Positions 6,870 to 16,878 of a stretch of DNA of 58,226 nt are shown here, one piece after another; within the stretch, counting starts at the first letter, position 1, and the number at the start of each line of letters is the position of its first letter. Position numbers and translations under genes: made by a program. This stretch comes from Paucilactobacillus vaccinostercus DSM 20634 (GTDB taxonomy: Bacteria; Bacillota; Bacilli; Lactobacillales; Lactobacillaceae): the NCBI RefSeq assembly GCF_001436295.1, contig NZ_AYYY01000070.1, positions 1 through 58,226 of the forward strand. The letters run 5' to 3'. The notes beneath the pieces are model-generated. The model ran no database searches, had not been told where the DNA came from, and saw nothing but the letters and a program-made list of their open reading frames with translations.

Positions 6870-8198
6870 TTACAGTTTAAGTCCTTTTTTAAGCAGCAAA
6901 CATACAATTAAGCCTGCGCTACTAAAACACACCTTTTTAATCGTCGCACTCATCCCCTTTGAAGAGTGGTTCTGCTGGTGGTGTTTCAGCACGGTTGACT
7001 TCGAGAAAGGCGCTTGATGATGTGATTTTGGGATGGTCGATGATGGAACTTCCGCATGATCATAACGCGTTAAATCATAGGTTTTAATAATCTGATTTAA
7101 CTTTTGTCCATACGTAGGATCAGTGGCATACCGCTGTGTCAAAAACGTCGTGGCTTCTTCATAACTATTCGTTTGTGATTTTTTGGCATTTCTAAAAATT
7201 GGTTGTTGCATCACTACGGCATAATCCCTTAACGATGCAGCGACGCTTGGATAACTCCGAAAATCTGCCAAAATATGCTTTTGTACGCCCGCGTTAGTGA
7301 CTTCTTTCGTCCACATTTGGATAGATTGGCCCCTGTAACCACCCTTAATACCAAACAAATTATGGTGTCGGCCACTGAGGTCACTCGTTCCCCACGAGCT
7401 TTCAAGAGCCGCCTGAGCAATCATCACCGAGGCATACAAATCATTATTAGCTGCAATTATCTTAGCTGACTGAGCAATATGTTTAATAAATGATTGTTGG
7501 CTACCAATTATTGGTAGCTTCTCCGGCAAAATTACCTGTACAACCTTCTCTGTACTGGACGGATCGTTCGATACCCGAGACTTTGGCGTGGTCGACTCTG
7601 TTGGCCCAGATTTTCTGGGTTCCGTTTGCTGTCTCTCCCGACTAAACTTGGAACTTGTGGATTGTACCGGCCTTTCAACCGGCCGCTGCACCGGTTGTTG
7701 CACTAATTTGGTGGAATTATTTTTAATTTCTGACTTTGTTCTCGAACTCGCTTGTTTCTCCGGAGTCAAAGCTGAAATGACAGGTTGGCGTTCGTATTGC
7801 GCTTTGCCGCGCATTAGCGCTTGATAACACACCGATTCATGGGACAAATTGGTCAATGCTTCAGGTAAAGTCATCACTGCCCAGTCAAATGTCTGGCCGA
7901 GCGTAAAATAAGCTTGGTAATCCACCCAATCCTGGTTAAAGGTACGTTCAAATACCGTCTGATACTGAACCGATTTCCCACTCATCTGAACTGATGCGAG
8001 TTCAGTAATACCGTCTAGTACCGCCTGATCGGCATCTTTTTGCGCTCGTTGCTGTTCTCGGTCCTGTTCATCGGCCGACCAAATAACCTCTTCCTTAATT
8101 GGCATGCTTGGTTGACTGGCTAACACTGCTACCGGTTCCCACCACTGACTCATCAGGATTATGCCTAATACAACACTACAAATTCGATATTTCTGCAT
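6870..8198 (-). CDS. Secreted GH73 N-acetylglucosaminidase (peptidoglycan hydrolase)
   Basis: 442 residues. A signal peptide occupies about 1-28 (hydrophobic core followed by AVLASQ). A charged, poorly conserved region and a Ser/Thr/Pro/Lys-rich linker follow (about 150-225). The glucosaminidase domain lies at about 235-385, with AALESSWGTSDL carrying the catalytic glutamate and HHNLFGIKG following. It should cleave the glycan strands of peptidoglycan during growth or separation. Unusually, the C-terminus ends in a hydrophobic segment (CFSSAGLIVCLLL) plus lysines, resembling a second membrane anchor without an LPXTG motif or wall-binding repeats. The start follows CGGAGTG. Confidence 0.85.
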   Translation of the reverse strand: MQKYRICSVVLGIILMSQWWEPVAVLASQPSMPIKEEVIWSADEQDREQQRAQKDADQAVLDGITELASVQMSGKSVQYQTVFERTFNQDWVDYQAYFTLGQTFDWAVMTLPEALTNLSHESVCYQALMRGKAQYERQPVISALTPEKQASSRTKSEIKNNSTKLVQQPVQRPVERPVQSTSSKFSRERQQTEPRKSGPTESTTPKSRVSNDPSSTEKVVQVILPEKLPIIGSQQSFIKHIAQSAKIIAANNDLYASVMIAQAALESSWGTSDLSGRHHNLFGIKGGYRGQSIQMWTKEVTNAGVQKHILADFRSYPSVAASLRDYAVVMQQPIFRNAKKSQTNSYEEATTFLTQRYATDPTYGQKLNQIIKTYDLTRYDHAEVPSSTIPKSHHQAPFSKSTVLKHHQQNHSSKGMSATIKKVCFSSAGLIVCLLLKKGLKL

Positions 8199-8409
8199 TG
8201 ATCTTGTTCACTCCGTTTCTAACTTCCTATTAGTTAAATACGGTACTTAGCTTAATCAACACGAAAATACAGAATACTTTAGATATTTACACCCATGTTT
8301 CCGACAGCGACAAACGAAAAGCAGTTGATCTATTGGATGCATATTTAAATAGTCCCAGTTAATTTTTTCGGTATAATGTGGGCCTTTCGTGGGCATGATA
8401 AAAAAATGT

Positions 8410-8448
8410 ATAAAAATAAGCCTTGCGATCCCAACGGGCACAAGGCTT
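8410..8448 (-). terminator. Terminator of the universal stress protein gene
   Basis: AAGCCTTG (8418-8425) pairs with CAAGGCTT (8441-8448); on the minus strand a U-rich run follows. The remaining intergenic sequence to 8199 holds nothing I can name. Confidence 0.8.
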
Positions 8449-8465
8449 TGAAGCAATACACTATT

Positions 8466-8966
8466 TTAGATTTCTGGGTAGGTGGTTTTTTGTAAATCCA
8501 CTTCTCGATTATCTTTATCTGTTTTAACAACGATTACGTCACACGGTGCTTCACGAATAACGTATGAAGAAGTTGAGCCAACAATCATGCGACCAATCAC
8601 ATTCAAGCCTGTGGCCCCCACCACAATCAGATCAACGTCATGCGCACGAGGATAGTCTGTACCGAGTTCAAGCTTCGCATTACCAATCTTAACTTCAGTT
8701 TCAACATCCTTCACACCAGCATCCACTGCCCGTTGTTTAAATTCATTTAATTTCTTTTTCATCTCTTCAACCGCTGTATCGTACACACTGCGGTCGATAA
8801 ATCCGTATCCTACGGTGCTGGTATTGGGATAACGTTCCCCATTAATAACACTCAATAGAATTAATTTCGCATTATTCTGGATTGCACTAATAATACCCTT
8901 TTCTAATGCCATTTCAGATTGTTTGGAACCATCAACACCGACTAATATATTCTTGTAGCTACTCAT
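8466..8966 (-). CDS. UspA family universal stress protein
   Basis: A soluble 166-residue protein with the Usp alpha/beta fold. NILVGVDGSKQSE is the N-terminal nucleotide-pocket strand, and the ATP-binding signature GATGLNVIGRMIVGSTSSYVI is near residue 125 (the G-2x-G-9x-G-S/T pattern is visible). This implies an ATP-binding subclass member. I place the start at the ATG at 8966 after GGGGGTG; the TTG upstream lies in the ribosome site. Monocistronic, with its own terminator. Role in stress survival is inferred from the family. Confidence 0.92.
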   Translation of the reverse strand: MSSYKNILVGVDGSKQSEMALEKGIISAIQNNAKLILLSVINGERYPNTSTVGYGFIDRSVYDTAVEEMKKKLNEFKQRAVDAGVKDVETEVKIGNAKLELGTDYPRAHDVDLIVVGATGLNVIGRMIVGSTSSYVIREAPCDVIVVKTDKDNREVDLQKTTYPEI

Positions 8967-9062
8967 AAATAGCACCCCCAATAAAGAATAGGTTCAGAAG
9001 TTGAGAAGGAACTTTCTCACATTTATTTTAACAAATTTAACTATTAATGAGTAGTAAAACGT

Positions 9063-10466
9063 TTACTTTTTGACACTTAATTCATATATCGCCTGCATGT
9101 AAATCGCCATCGATAGAACAAGTTGATTAACTGGCTGAAATTCATTCGCTTGATGCATTGTATTCGTTGTGTCGGGGAACAACGCCCCAAACGCTACACC
9201 ACGTGTCATCATCCGACCATACGTGCCACCGCCAACGACCTCTGGCTGACTATCAACGTCCCCAGTCTGATCGCGATACGCGTTCATCAATGTCTGCACA
9301 ATTGGATCTTGGGGATCGACGTAATGTGGTTCCATGGCGTCTCCACGAGTAATTGTCAACTGTTGTCCAGTTGTTGCCACTGTCAGTTGCTCAACTAGCG
9401 CATCCGCTGACAAGCCCTTTGGATAGCGGAAATTCAAATCAATCATGCCACCAACTTGGGCATCGTACCGCATTATCCCAACATTGACCGTCAATTCACC
9501 CATTATTTCATCCACAAAATTCATCTTCAGATTGTGTAGTCGGGTATCCAAATGTAAATCTCGTCCTAAAATGGTCAGAAAATCATGCGCCGCTGCTGCA
9601 AAATCAAACTGCATCAAAAATTGTGCCAGATAGGTTCCGGCGTTGTTGCCCTTTTCTGGTTCCATTCCATGGGCTGCCTTACCGATCACCTCAAAGTTGA
9701 CGTTGTCACCGTCTACATGAGCTGATCCGCTAACCGGTTGTTCAGCAAGATAATCATCAAACGCACTGGCCATTTGGTGGGCTGCAGTTGTATGCACACT
9801 TGCCGTTGCCTTACCGGGGACCATGTTAGGCCGTAAACCGGCGTCAAAGCGTGTTAAAGCCACCGTTCCCGTCGCTGTTGCATCGAAGTTAAGCTTCAAT
9901 GAGACGTTACCCTTTTCACCGTTGATTAGAGGAAAACTCGCATCCGGTGAAAAACCATACGTTGGTGCCGGTTCGACTTCAAAATACCGTTTCATTCCGG
10001 TCCAATTACTTTCTTCATCCGTGCCAAAAATCATACGAACTTTTTGATTAAATTTAACACCCATAGATTTAAGCGTTTTCAATGCATAGTAAGCTGCCAA
10101 CCCGGGGCCTTTATCGTCGGACGTCCCACGACCATAGATATTCCCATCTTTAATGACTGGATCGAATGGATCCGTTTGCCACCCATCACCAGCTGGCATA
10201 ACGTCCACGTGAGCTAAAATTGCTAAGGTTTCATCGCCCTCGCCACATTCTACATAACCAACCACATTATCGATATTTTTTGTCTTGAAACCATCCTGTT
10301 GCGCCATTTCTAAAATTGCGTGCAATGCCTGTGCCGGCTTCGGACCGAGCGGATACTCATCGGTAGCCTGTGTATCATCACGAACACTTGGAATTTTGAT
10401 CAAGGCCATCAAATCATTCAAGTACTCGTCTTGTTGCTCCTGCGCCTTGGCTTGCCAGTCTATCAT
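9063..10466 (-). CDS. pepV: Dipeptidase PepV (M20 family)
   Basis: A cytoplasmic dinuclear zinc dipeptidase, 467 residues, hydrolysing a broad range of dipeptides in the last step of peptide use. Metal and catalytic segments are all visible: LAILAHVDVMPAG (first histidine and aspartate), GRGTSDDKGP (bridging aspartate), FGTDEESNWTG (general base glutamate pair), SPDASFP (metal aspartate) and TMHQANE near the C-terminus (metal histidine). Length and order match lactobacillar PepV. The start follows GGAGGAATT. Its -10 is TACAAT with extended TG, about 35 bases upstream. Divergent from nnrD. Confidence 0.95.
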   Translation of the reverse strand: MIDWQAKAQEQQDEYLNDLMALIKIPSVRDDTQATDEYPLGPKPAQALHAILEMAQQDGFKTKNIDNVVGYVECGEGDETLAILAHVDVMPAGDGWQTDPFDPVIKDGNIYGRGTSDDKGPGLAAYYALKTLKSMGVKFNQKVRMIFGTDEESNWTGMKRYFEVEPAPTYGFSPDASFPLINGEKGNVSLKLNFDATATGTVALTRFDAGLRPNMVPGKATASVHTTAAHQMASAFDDYLAEQPVSGSAHVDGDNVNFEVIGKAAHGMEPEKGNNAGTYLAQFLMQFDFAAAAHDFLTILGRDLHLDTRLHNLKMNFVDEIMGELTVNVGIMRYDAQVGGMIDLNFRYPKGLSADALVEQLTVATTGQQLTITRGDAMEPHYVDPQDPIVQTLMNAYRDQTGDVDSQPEVVGGGTYGRMMTRGVAFGALFPDTTNTMHQANEFQPVNQLVLSMAIYMQAIYELSVKK

Positions 10467-10604
10467 TCGAATTCCTCCAGTTAAGATCTTAGGGTTTCAT
10501 TGTACCATAGTGCCTTTCAAGTTTCATCGAGACATTCTGAATAGCGTGATCAGACAACATGCGCTACAATAACGATATTGATTAATCATTAAGGGATGAA
10601 AACT

Positions 10605-11435
10605 ATGCAACTATTAACAGATCAGATTTTAACTCACGTAATCCAACCACGCCCCGCCAACAGCTACAAAGGGACATTCGGCCGCGTACTATTAGTTGGT
10701 GGTAATCAAAACTTTGGCGGCGCTATTATTATGGCCACCATGGCTGCAGTTCACGCTGGTGCAGGCCTCGTCACCACCGCCACCGATGCCGTTAATCTTG
10801 GCAGTTTACACGCTCAAGTTCCTGAGGCCATGTTCGTCAACTACCATGATAAAGTTCAGCTCAGCAACTTAACTAGTGAGGCCGATACAATTGTCATTGG
10901 TCCCGGACTCGGAGATGATTTTCGTAGTCAGGAAGTGCTGGCCACCGTCTTTGCCAATACGCAACCCGACCAGACCGTAGTTATCGACGGTTCCGCCATC
11001 ACAATGATGGCTCACCAAAAGATCACTCAACCAGCAGGACACCTGATCTACACCCCCCATCAAATGGAGTGGCAACGCCTCAGCGGAATTGAAATTGCAG
11101 ATCAAACAACCACTAATAATCTAGCCGTGCAACAACAGCTAAAAGCAACTGTCGTTTTGAAAAAACACCACACTGAAATTTATGAACCAACTGGTCAAAT
11201 CTATCAGCTCCCACTTGGAACGCCCGCCCAAGCAACTGGCGGAATGGGAGATACTTTGGCAGGTATAATTGGTGGGTTTACCGCTCAATTTTCAGATCAT
11301 CAAGCTGCTGTATTAGCAGCCGTTTATGCACATAGCGCCATTGCAGAAGAACTGGCCGAAACACGCTATGTTGTTTTACCACACCAAATTACCGAAGCGC
11401 TACCTGCTTTCATGCAACGCTACGCCAATCAATAG
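10605..11435 (+). CDS. nnrD: ADP-dependent NAD(P)H-hydrate dehydratase
   Basis: Repairs hydrated NAD(P)H by ADP/ATP-dependent dehydration. The protein is a ribokinase-fold YjeF C-terminal domain without the epimerase half. Signatures seen are RVLLVGGNQNFGGAI (nucleotide region), VIGPGLGDD, TPHQMEWQRL and ATGGMGDTLAG (phosphate-binding/catalytic aspartate loop). The ATG at 10605 is preferred because AAGGG lies nine bases upstream; the ATG at 10596 overlaps that ribosome site. It is 276 residues. A -10 TACAAT lies at about 10563. Ends at a terminator shared with the convergent rsuA-type gene. Confidence 0.93.
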   Translation: MQLLTDQILTHVIQPRPANSYKGTFGRVLLVGGNQNFGGAIIMATMAAVHAGAGLVTTATDAVNLGSLHAQVPEAMFVNYHDKVQLSNLTSEADTIVIGPGLGDDFRSQEVLATVFANTQPDQTVVIDGSAITMMAHQKITQPAGHLIYTPHQMEWQRLSGIEIADQTTTNNLAVQQQLKATVVLKKHHTEIYEPTGQIYQLPLGTPAQATGGMGDTLAGIIGGFTAQFSDHQAAVLAAVYAHSAIAEELAETRYVVLPHQITEALPAFMQRYANQ

Positions 11436-11440
11436 CGCCA

Positions 11441-11485
11441 AAAAATGCAGATGCCCTACCAACAATGGTAGTCATCTGCATTTTT
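11441..11485. terminator. Bidirectional terminator
   Basis: AAAAATGCAGATG with CTACC pairs to its complement across a six-base loop, with T runs on both strands, between nnrD and the pseudouridine synthase gene. Confidence 0.9.
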
Positions 11486-12194
11486 ATTTGCTTAATTGTT
11501 CAATTTCTGCTGCGGTTAGGGCACGATAGGCTCCAAGTTCAAGCGTTGAATCCTGTATCCCAGCAAATGATTCCCGATCAAGTTGCGTGACGCGTTGACC
11601 AAGGTACCCAATCATTCGCTTAATTTGATGATATTTCCCCTGATGAAGCGTAATCAACACAATTGAGTGATCCGCTTGTTGCTCAACCAATTGGCAGTCA
11701 TCCGCACACACTTGTGAGCCATCCCGTAATGTAATCCCAGCTTCCAGCTCATCTAACTGCGACGCGGTCAGTTGCCCCGTAGTCGTAACACGATACGTCT
11801 TTTGAACATGGTGCCTGGGACTTACTAACTGGTGCGCCAATTGTCCATCATTAGTTAATAGTAACATCCCAGTCGTATCCTTATCCAAACGGCCAACTGG
11901 GGAAAGGTCCTTTCGCAAATCAGCCGATGCAATTAAACTCATCACGGTCGCTTGTGTCTCATCATGCGTTGCCGTGATGACCCCTGCTGGTTTGTTAAGC
12001 AGCAAATACACAAATGGTGCCTGTACTTGAACCAATTGCCCACTAACCTGAATCGCATTCACGTCAGGATCAATATTAACCTTAAACGATTTGATTGGTT
12101 GACCGTCGACCATCACTTGTCGCCGCTTAATTAACTCGTGGATTTCTGAACGACTCCCGTATTGCTGATCATGTAAAAATTTATCAATTCTCAT
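11484..12194 (-). CDS. rsuA: 16S rRNA pseudouridine(516) synthase family protein
   Basis: 236 residues: N-terminal S4 RNA-binding domain (MRIDKFLHDQQYGSRSEI to about 60) and an RsuA-type catalytic domain with LLNKPAGVIT and GRLDKDTTGMLLLTNDG, which holds the catalytic aspartate. It should isomerise a uridine of small-subunit rRNA; the exact site is inferred from the RsuA subfamily, although the related YtzG group is equally possible. Its start lies three bases after the stop of the flippase gene and its ribosome site AAGGGG overlaps that gene's end, so the two are co-transcribed. Confidence 0.88.
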   Translation of the reverse strand: MRIDKFLHDQQYGSRSEIHELIKRRQVMVDGQPIKSFKVNIDPDVNAIQVSGQLVQVQAPFVYLLLNKPAGVITATHDETQATVMSLIASADLRKDLSPVGRLDKDTTGMLLLTNDGQLAHQLVSPRHHVQKTYRVTTTGQLTASQLDELEAGITLRDGSQVCADDCQLVEQQADHSIVLITLHQGKYHQIKRMIGYLGQRVTQLDRESFAGIQDSTLELGAYRALTAAEIEQLSK

Positions 12195-12197
12195 TAC

Positions 12198-13847
12198 TTA
12201 CCCCTTAATGTGTAGCCGACGACGAAGTCCCGCCACTCGGGCACCCAATAACTTATCCGCTAGATGAGATCTCAGCATTAGGTACACGTAAATTCCGGCA
12301 CCCAAAGCAACGGCTGGAATGATCACAACAAATGCTGCGAAACGCCCCCCTGGCGCCAAGACCAGATAGGCACCGCTAACAACCGCTTTAGCCACAACAA
12401 ACGTAATCAGCGAATATACAAGAATCTGATTGGTTGGTTTAGACATCTTTTTAAATGGCAATTGAAACTCAACGTTCAACGAATGAATGATGAGGTAATC
12501 GGTAATCGCCATTGAAATACCGGTCGCTAATAACGGTCCCATTGTTTGGAATAACCAGATTGCGGGGAACTGGATCACCATCTTGATGACTAACCCAATT
12601 CCAAGATATTTTAACGTCTTCGTGTTTTCAGAAATTCCTTGCATTACCGCAGAAACAACGGTCAATAAGCCCAGTAAAATCCCAATAAAGGCGTTAAAGA
12701 TTAAAATCGTTGTCCCCGCAGCGCTATACCGGTAAAAAATGGTATAAATCGGCTGTGCAACGGCTGCTAATCCAAGCGACGCCGGCATCATTACAAAGTA
12801 AAAGAGCATGAGCACATTTGCGATTTGCTCACGAATACTGCGAACATCATCGCGGGCTCGAGCACCGGACAACAACGGAATTACCGTAGTGGCCAACGCC
12901 GATGCTAATGAAATAATGATCATTATGAGCTTGTTAGCGTTAAATGAAAACAGCGCATATAGCGAATTCAATTGGTAACTTGTCAGGTGAACTACCTGCT
13001 TCATTGCCGGGAAAAACGTGTATTGATCAATAATTTGAAGAATACTCGTCGCGGCCCCAATAATGATAAACGGAATCGCCTGTTTAATAATGTTCGAGAT
13101 AAGCGACCACGATGAAATCGAAACTTCATCGTTACTCTGAGCCACCAAGGCATTCATTTCTGCTCGATTCTTCATGTGGTAAAATCCCAGAATCAGGAAA
13201 CTGCCAATCGCACCAATAAATGCGGCAAACGTGGATTGGGTCACAGCATCTTGCCAGCGCCCATGCATCGGCTTCATGATTAAATACGTTGCCCCCAGCA
13301 TATAAATCACACGGAATAGCTGTTCAACAAACTGTGAAATAGCTGATGGCGCCATATTTTGATACCCCTGAAAAAAGCCCCTGGTGAGGCTCATGGTCGG
13401 GATGATCAGTACTGCTAACGTCAACGATCGAAGGACTGGTACAACATTGGGATCCCCATTCGCCAAAATGCCCGCACCAAAATATAGCACAAGTGCACAG
13501 ACTAATCCGGTTAAGGCAGATACGTAGATTCCGTGCCGGTATAACCGACGCCCCACCCCATACTCATTCAGTGCGTTATAATGCGCAACCAATTTGGAAA
13601 TAGCTGATGGTACCCCCGCAGTGGCAGCCATTAAAAACAAGCTGTAGATGTTATAGCCCTTCGCAAATAATGCATTGGCTTGATCACTATTAGATCCTAA
13701 CCACGTCACCCAAGGAATAATATAAATTGCACCTAAGATTCGTGAAAAGATACTACCGGCAGTCATCCAAGCTGAACCGCTCAGCATTTTACTTTGTGCA
13801 TCACGCTTACTTCCAACTTTCAGCGCTGATGATTGTTGCTTAGCCAT
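12198..13847 (-). CDS. MOP superfamily flippase, YtgP/MurJ-like
   Basis: A 549-residue polytopic membrane protein with about 14 helices and a basic N-terminal tail. The opening GSAWMTAGSIFSRILGAIY and AGVPSAISKLVAHYN match the YtgP/MurJ branch of the polysaccharide transporter family, which flips lipid II or other undecaprenyl-linked precursors. In Bacillus the YtgP homologue is the lipid II flippase MurJ; equivalence here is inferred. It is first in an operon with the rRNA pseudouridine synthase, a pairing common in lactobacilli. Confidence 0.85.
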   Translation of the reverse strand: MAKQQSSALKVGSKRDAQSKMLSGSAWMTAGSIFSRILGAIYIIPWVTWLGSNSDQANALFAKGYNIYSLFLMAATAGVPSAISKLVAHYNALNEYGVGRRLYRHGIYVSALTGLVCALVLYFGAGILANGDPNVVPVLRSLTLAVLIIPTMSLTRGFFQGYQNMAPSAISQFVEQLFRVIYMLGATYLIMKPMHGRWQDAVTQSTFAAFIGAIGSFLILGFYHMKNRAEMNALVAQSNDEVSISSWSLISNIIKQAIPFIIIGAATSILQIIDQYTFFPAMKQVVHLTSYQLNSLYALFSFNANKLIMIIISLASALATTVIPLLSGARARDDVRSIREQIANVLMLFYFVMMPASLGLAAVAQPIYTIFYRYSAAGTTILIFNAFIGILLGLLTVVSAVMQGISENTKTLKYLGIGLVIKMVIQFPAIWLFQTMGPLLATGISMAITDYLIIHSLNVEFQLPFKKMSKPTNQILVYSLITFVVAKAVVSGAYLVLAPGGRFAAFVVIIPAVALGAGIYVYLMLRSHLADKLLGARVAGLRRRLHIKG

Positions 13848-13985
13848 TATTTGCCTACTTTCTAATAATCAGTCCTAATTATTTTAGCCTTTATGCATGG
13901 GTGACGCAATTTATTTTTAAAGTTTTATCAGTTTTTAACAATTTACCCGCAAAACCATCATCATTCAGTGCTCACTGCATAATAA

Positions 13986-14015
13986 AACACGATTAGACGG
14001 CAGCCTAATCGTGTT
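13986..14015 (-). terminator. leuS terminator
   Basis: AACACGATTAG pairs with CTAATCGTGTT; the minus-strand copy is followed by TTTTATTAT. It lies 18 bases beyond the leuS stop. Confidence 0.85.
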
Positions 14016-14032
14016 AAATGACGTCCTATTAT

Positions 14033-16453
14033 TTAGTTGGCAACGATGTTGACAATCTTGTTTGGGACAACAATCACCTTACGAATCGTCTTGTCAGTCA
14101 AATTAGCCTTAACATGTTCTTCAGCTAATGACTGTGTTTCGATCTCGTCTTTAGAAGCATCCTTAGCAACCTTCAAGTGAGCTTTAACTTTTCCGTTCAC
14201 TTGAACGGCAATTTCAACTTCATCCTCGACCAACTGGGTTTCATCGTATGTTGGCCATGGTTGATAAGTGATGGTTTCACTTTCGTTGAATTGACTCCAT
14301 AATTCTTCAGCAACGTGCGGCATAATTGGCGCAACCATCTTCACGAAACCTTCCATATATTCAACTGGTAAATCATCCACCTTGTAGGCTTCGTTGACGA
14401 AGACCATCAGTTGTGAAATTCCAGTGTTGAAGTGCATCCGACCAAAGTCTTCTGTCACTTTTTTAACGGTTTGGTTATAAATTTTTGTCAACTTACCGTC
14501 ATTGATCGTCGTCACCCGATCACGCAGATGATTATTATCATCGATCAATAACCGCCATACCCGTTGGATCCACTTGTAACTACCATGCAATCCCTTTTCG
14601 TCCCACGGCACAGAATCCTCTAGTGGGCCCATGAACATTTCGTACAACCGTAACGTATCAGCACCGTATTGGCTAACAATGTCATCTGGGTTAACAACGT
14701 TGCCCTTCGATTTAGACATTTTTTCATGATTTTCACCAAGGATCATGCCTTGATTGACTAATTTCTGGAAGGGTTCCTTTGTTGGTACGAGACCAAGGTC
14801 AAACAAAACTTTGTGCCAGAAACGGGCATAAAGTAGATGCAAGACTGCGTGTTCTGCCCCACCAACATACAGGTCAACTGGTGACCAATAGTTCAAGGCC
14901 TCTTGGCTTGCAAATTCTTGATCATTGTGTGGATCCATGTAACGTAACCAGTACCACGATGATCCGGCCCATTGTGGCATCGTGTTCGTTTCACGCTTTC
15001 CTTTGCGTCCATTTTCATCAACAACATTGACCCAGTCATCGATGTTAGCAAGTGGACTTTCACCAGTTCCTGATGGTTCTAGTTGCTTCGTGTCTGGGAG
15101 GCGAAGTGGTAATTCATCTTCTGGGACAAGTGTCGTTTCGCCGTCTTCCCAATGAATAACTGGGATGGGTTCACCCCAGTAACGTTGCCGTGAGAAGATC
15201 CAGTCACGAAGACGATAATTAACCTTCTTATCACCAGCATGATGATCCTCAAGCCATTCGATCATTGCTTGAATCGCATCTTTTTTATTCATGCCATCCA
15301 CAAATCCAGAATTGATATGAGCACCGTCACCCGTATAGGCTTCAGTCTCAACGTCGCCACCTTCAATGACCGGAATAATCTTCAAGCCAAACTTCTTGGC
15401 GAATTCCCAGTCTCGATCATCATGCGCAGGAACGGCCATGATCGCACCAGTTCCGTATGAGGCAAGAACATAGTCGCCGATCCAGATTGGCAGTTTTTCT
15501 CCATTGACTGGATTAATCCCATATGCGCCGGTGAAGACCCCAGTTTTATCTTTGTTGAGATCTGTCCGCTCAAGGTCTGAACGACGAGAGGTCTCTTCTT
15601 GGTATGCCTTGACAGCAGCGGCCTGTTCTGGCGTCGTAATCTGGTCTACCAAATCGTGTTCTGGCGCTAATACCATGTATGAAGCACCAAATAGCGTATC
15701 TGGGCGAGTCGTAAAGACCTCTACTCGGGCATCATCATGTCCGGCCACCTGGAAGAACACACTGGCACCTTCAGAACGGCCAATCCAATTACGTTGTTGT
15801 TCTTTGATACTTTCTGGCCAATCAAGGTCATCCAAATCATCGATCAAACGGTCAGCGTATGCAGTAATTTTAAGAACCCACTGACGCATTGGGACCCGGT
15901 ATACGGGGTACCCACCACGTTCAGTCTTTCCATCAACCACTTCTTCGTTAGCCACAACTGTACCACCCATAAAGTCAGGCGCCCAGTTTACCATGATTTC
16001 GTCTTCGTAGGCCAACCCCTTCTTGTACAGTTGTTCAAAGATCCACTGTGTCCACTTATAGTACTTAGGATCAGTGGTGTTGACTTCGCGATCCCAATCA
16101 TATGAAAATCCTAACGATTGGATTTGGTTTTTGAAGACACCAATATTTTGGTCCGTAAAACTCTTGGGGTTATGCCCCGTCTTCAAAGCATACTGTTCTG
16201 CGGGTAAGCCGAACGCATCCCAACCCATAGGGTGCAAAACGTTAAACCCTTGCATCCGTTTCATACGTGAAACTGCATCGGTAGCAGTATAGCCTTCTGG
16301 ATGCCCAACGTGCAATCCTTGACCAGATGGATACGGGAACATATCCAATGCATAGTATTTTTGCTTAGACTGATCAATGTCAGCCTTAAATGTCTTGTTC
16401 TTCTTCCAATAGCGTTGCCATTTGCGCTCAATTGTATCATGATCGTAAGCCAT
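14033..16453 (-). CDS. leuS: Leucyl-tRNA synthetase
   Basis: A class I aminoacyl-tRNA synthetase charging tRNA-Leu, 806 residues, the usual bacterial length. The HIGH-type signature is [17 protein letters not shown] (about residue 39), the KMSKS motif is [10 protein letters not shown] (about 575), and the CP1 editing region ([10 protein letters not shown]) lies between them. The start follows GAGGAGA. It is the single gene downstream of a leucine T-box leader, so its expression rises when uncharged tRNA-Leu accumulates. Confidence 0.98.
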   Translation of the reverse strand: MAYDHDTIERKWQRYWKKNKTFKADIDQSKQKYYALDMFPYPSGQGLHVGHPEGYTATDAVSRMKRMQGFNVLHPMGWDAFGLPAEQYALKTGHNPKSFTDQNIGVFKNQIQSLGFSYDWDREVNTTDPKYYKWTQWIFEQLYKKGLAYEDEIMVNWAPDFMGGTVVANEEVVDGKTERGGYPVYRVPMRQWVLKITAYADRLIDDLDDLDWPESIKEQQRNWIGRSEGASVFFQVAGHDDARVEVFTTRPDTLFGASYMVLAPEHDLVDQITTPEQAAAVKAYQEETSRRSDLERTDLNKDKTGVFTGAYGINPVNGEKLPIWIGDYVLASYGTGAIMAVPAHDDRDWEFAKKFGLKIIPVIEGGDVETEAYTGDGAHINSGFVDGMNKKDAIQAMIEWLEDHHAGDKKVNYRLRDWIFSRQRYWGEPIPVIHWEDGETTLVPEDELPLRLPDTKQLEPSGTGESPLANIDDWVNVVDENGRKGKRETNTMPQWAGSSWYWLRYMDPHNDQEFASQEALNYWSPVDLYVGGAEHAVLHLLYARFWHKVLFDLGLVPTKEPFQKLVNQGMILGENHEKMSKSKGNVVNPDDIVSQYGADTLRLYEMFMGPLEDSVPWDEKGLHGSYKWIQRVWRLLIDDNNHLRDRVTTINDGKLTKIYNQTVKKVTEDFGRMHFNTGISQLMVFVNEAYKVDDLPVEYMEGFVKMVAPIMPHVAEELWSQFNESETITYQPWPTYDETQLVEDEVEIAVQVNGKVKAHLKVAKDASKDEIETQSLAEEHVKANLTDKTIRKVIVVPNKIVNIVAN

Positions 16454-16501
16454 GAATAATCGTCTCCTCAGGTATTAAGTCTTATTATGTATAATCGTTG
16501 A

Positions 16502-16745
16502 AATAAAAAAAGCCCATAGGAAAAAATCCTACAGGACGAATGACTCCGCGGTACCACCCATGTTCTACAAAATGTAGCTCTTAGTATCCGTAACGCGAAT
16601 CCACGTTTTTACCTACTCTTGATTTCAGTAAAAAATCTTCGAGGACGAGTTCGAAAAGTAACTGCTCCACGTTTGCAGCGTCACGTGGTCTCTGAAAACA
16701 GCACCGCTCTAATAGTCCCTCTCAACGATTAAATATTGAATCAAT
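16502..16745 (-). promoter_or_regulatory. Leucine T-box leader of leuS
   Basis: The T-box element GGGTGGTACCGCG lies at 16546-16558 (minus strand), followed by a terminator whose arms carry TAGGA/TCCTA and end in a U run at about 16502-16512. Stem I is closed by GAGGGAC with GTCCTC, and the specifier codon CTC (Leu, 16647-16649) sits directly against that helix after GAA, as in other T-boxes. Uncharged tRNA-Leu would stabilise the antiterminator. Confidence 0.93.
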
Positions 16746-16748
16746 GTT

Positions 16749-16777
16749 AACAAAGCCCACCAGAATTTGCAAGTTTA
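16749..16777 (-). promoter_or_regulatory. Promoter of the leuS T-box transcript
   Basis: Minus strand: TTGCAA, 17-base spacer, TAACAT, ending just upstream of the T-box stem I. Confidence 0.5.
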
Positions 16778-16878
16778 TTCCGGTGAGCAACTGCCTTGGT
16801 GAAAACAAAAAGTTCTCTCCTTCAGTCGATTTTGATTATGATACAATAGCTCTATCGATCTTTTTGGGAGGAATTTAA

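Noticed and set aside
8256-8456. Minus-strand 66-codon frame with a cysteine-rich tail
   Set aside because: It overlaps the usp terminator, lacks a ribosome site and shows no coding character.
9052-9064. cre-like sequence near the pepV stop, upstream of usp
   Set aside because: Three mismatches to the cre consensus, too weak to support.
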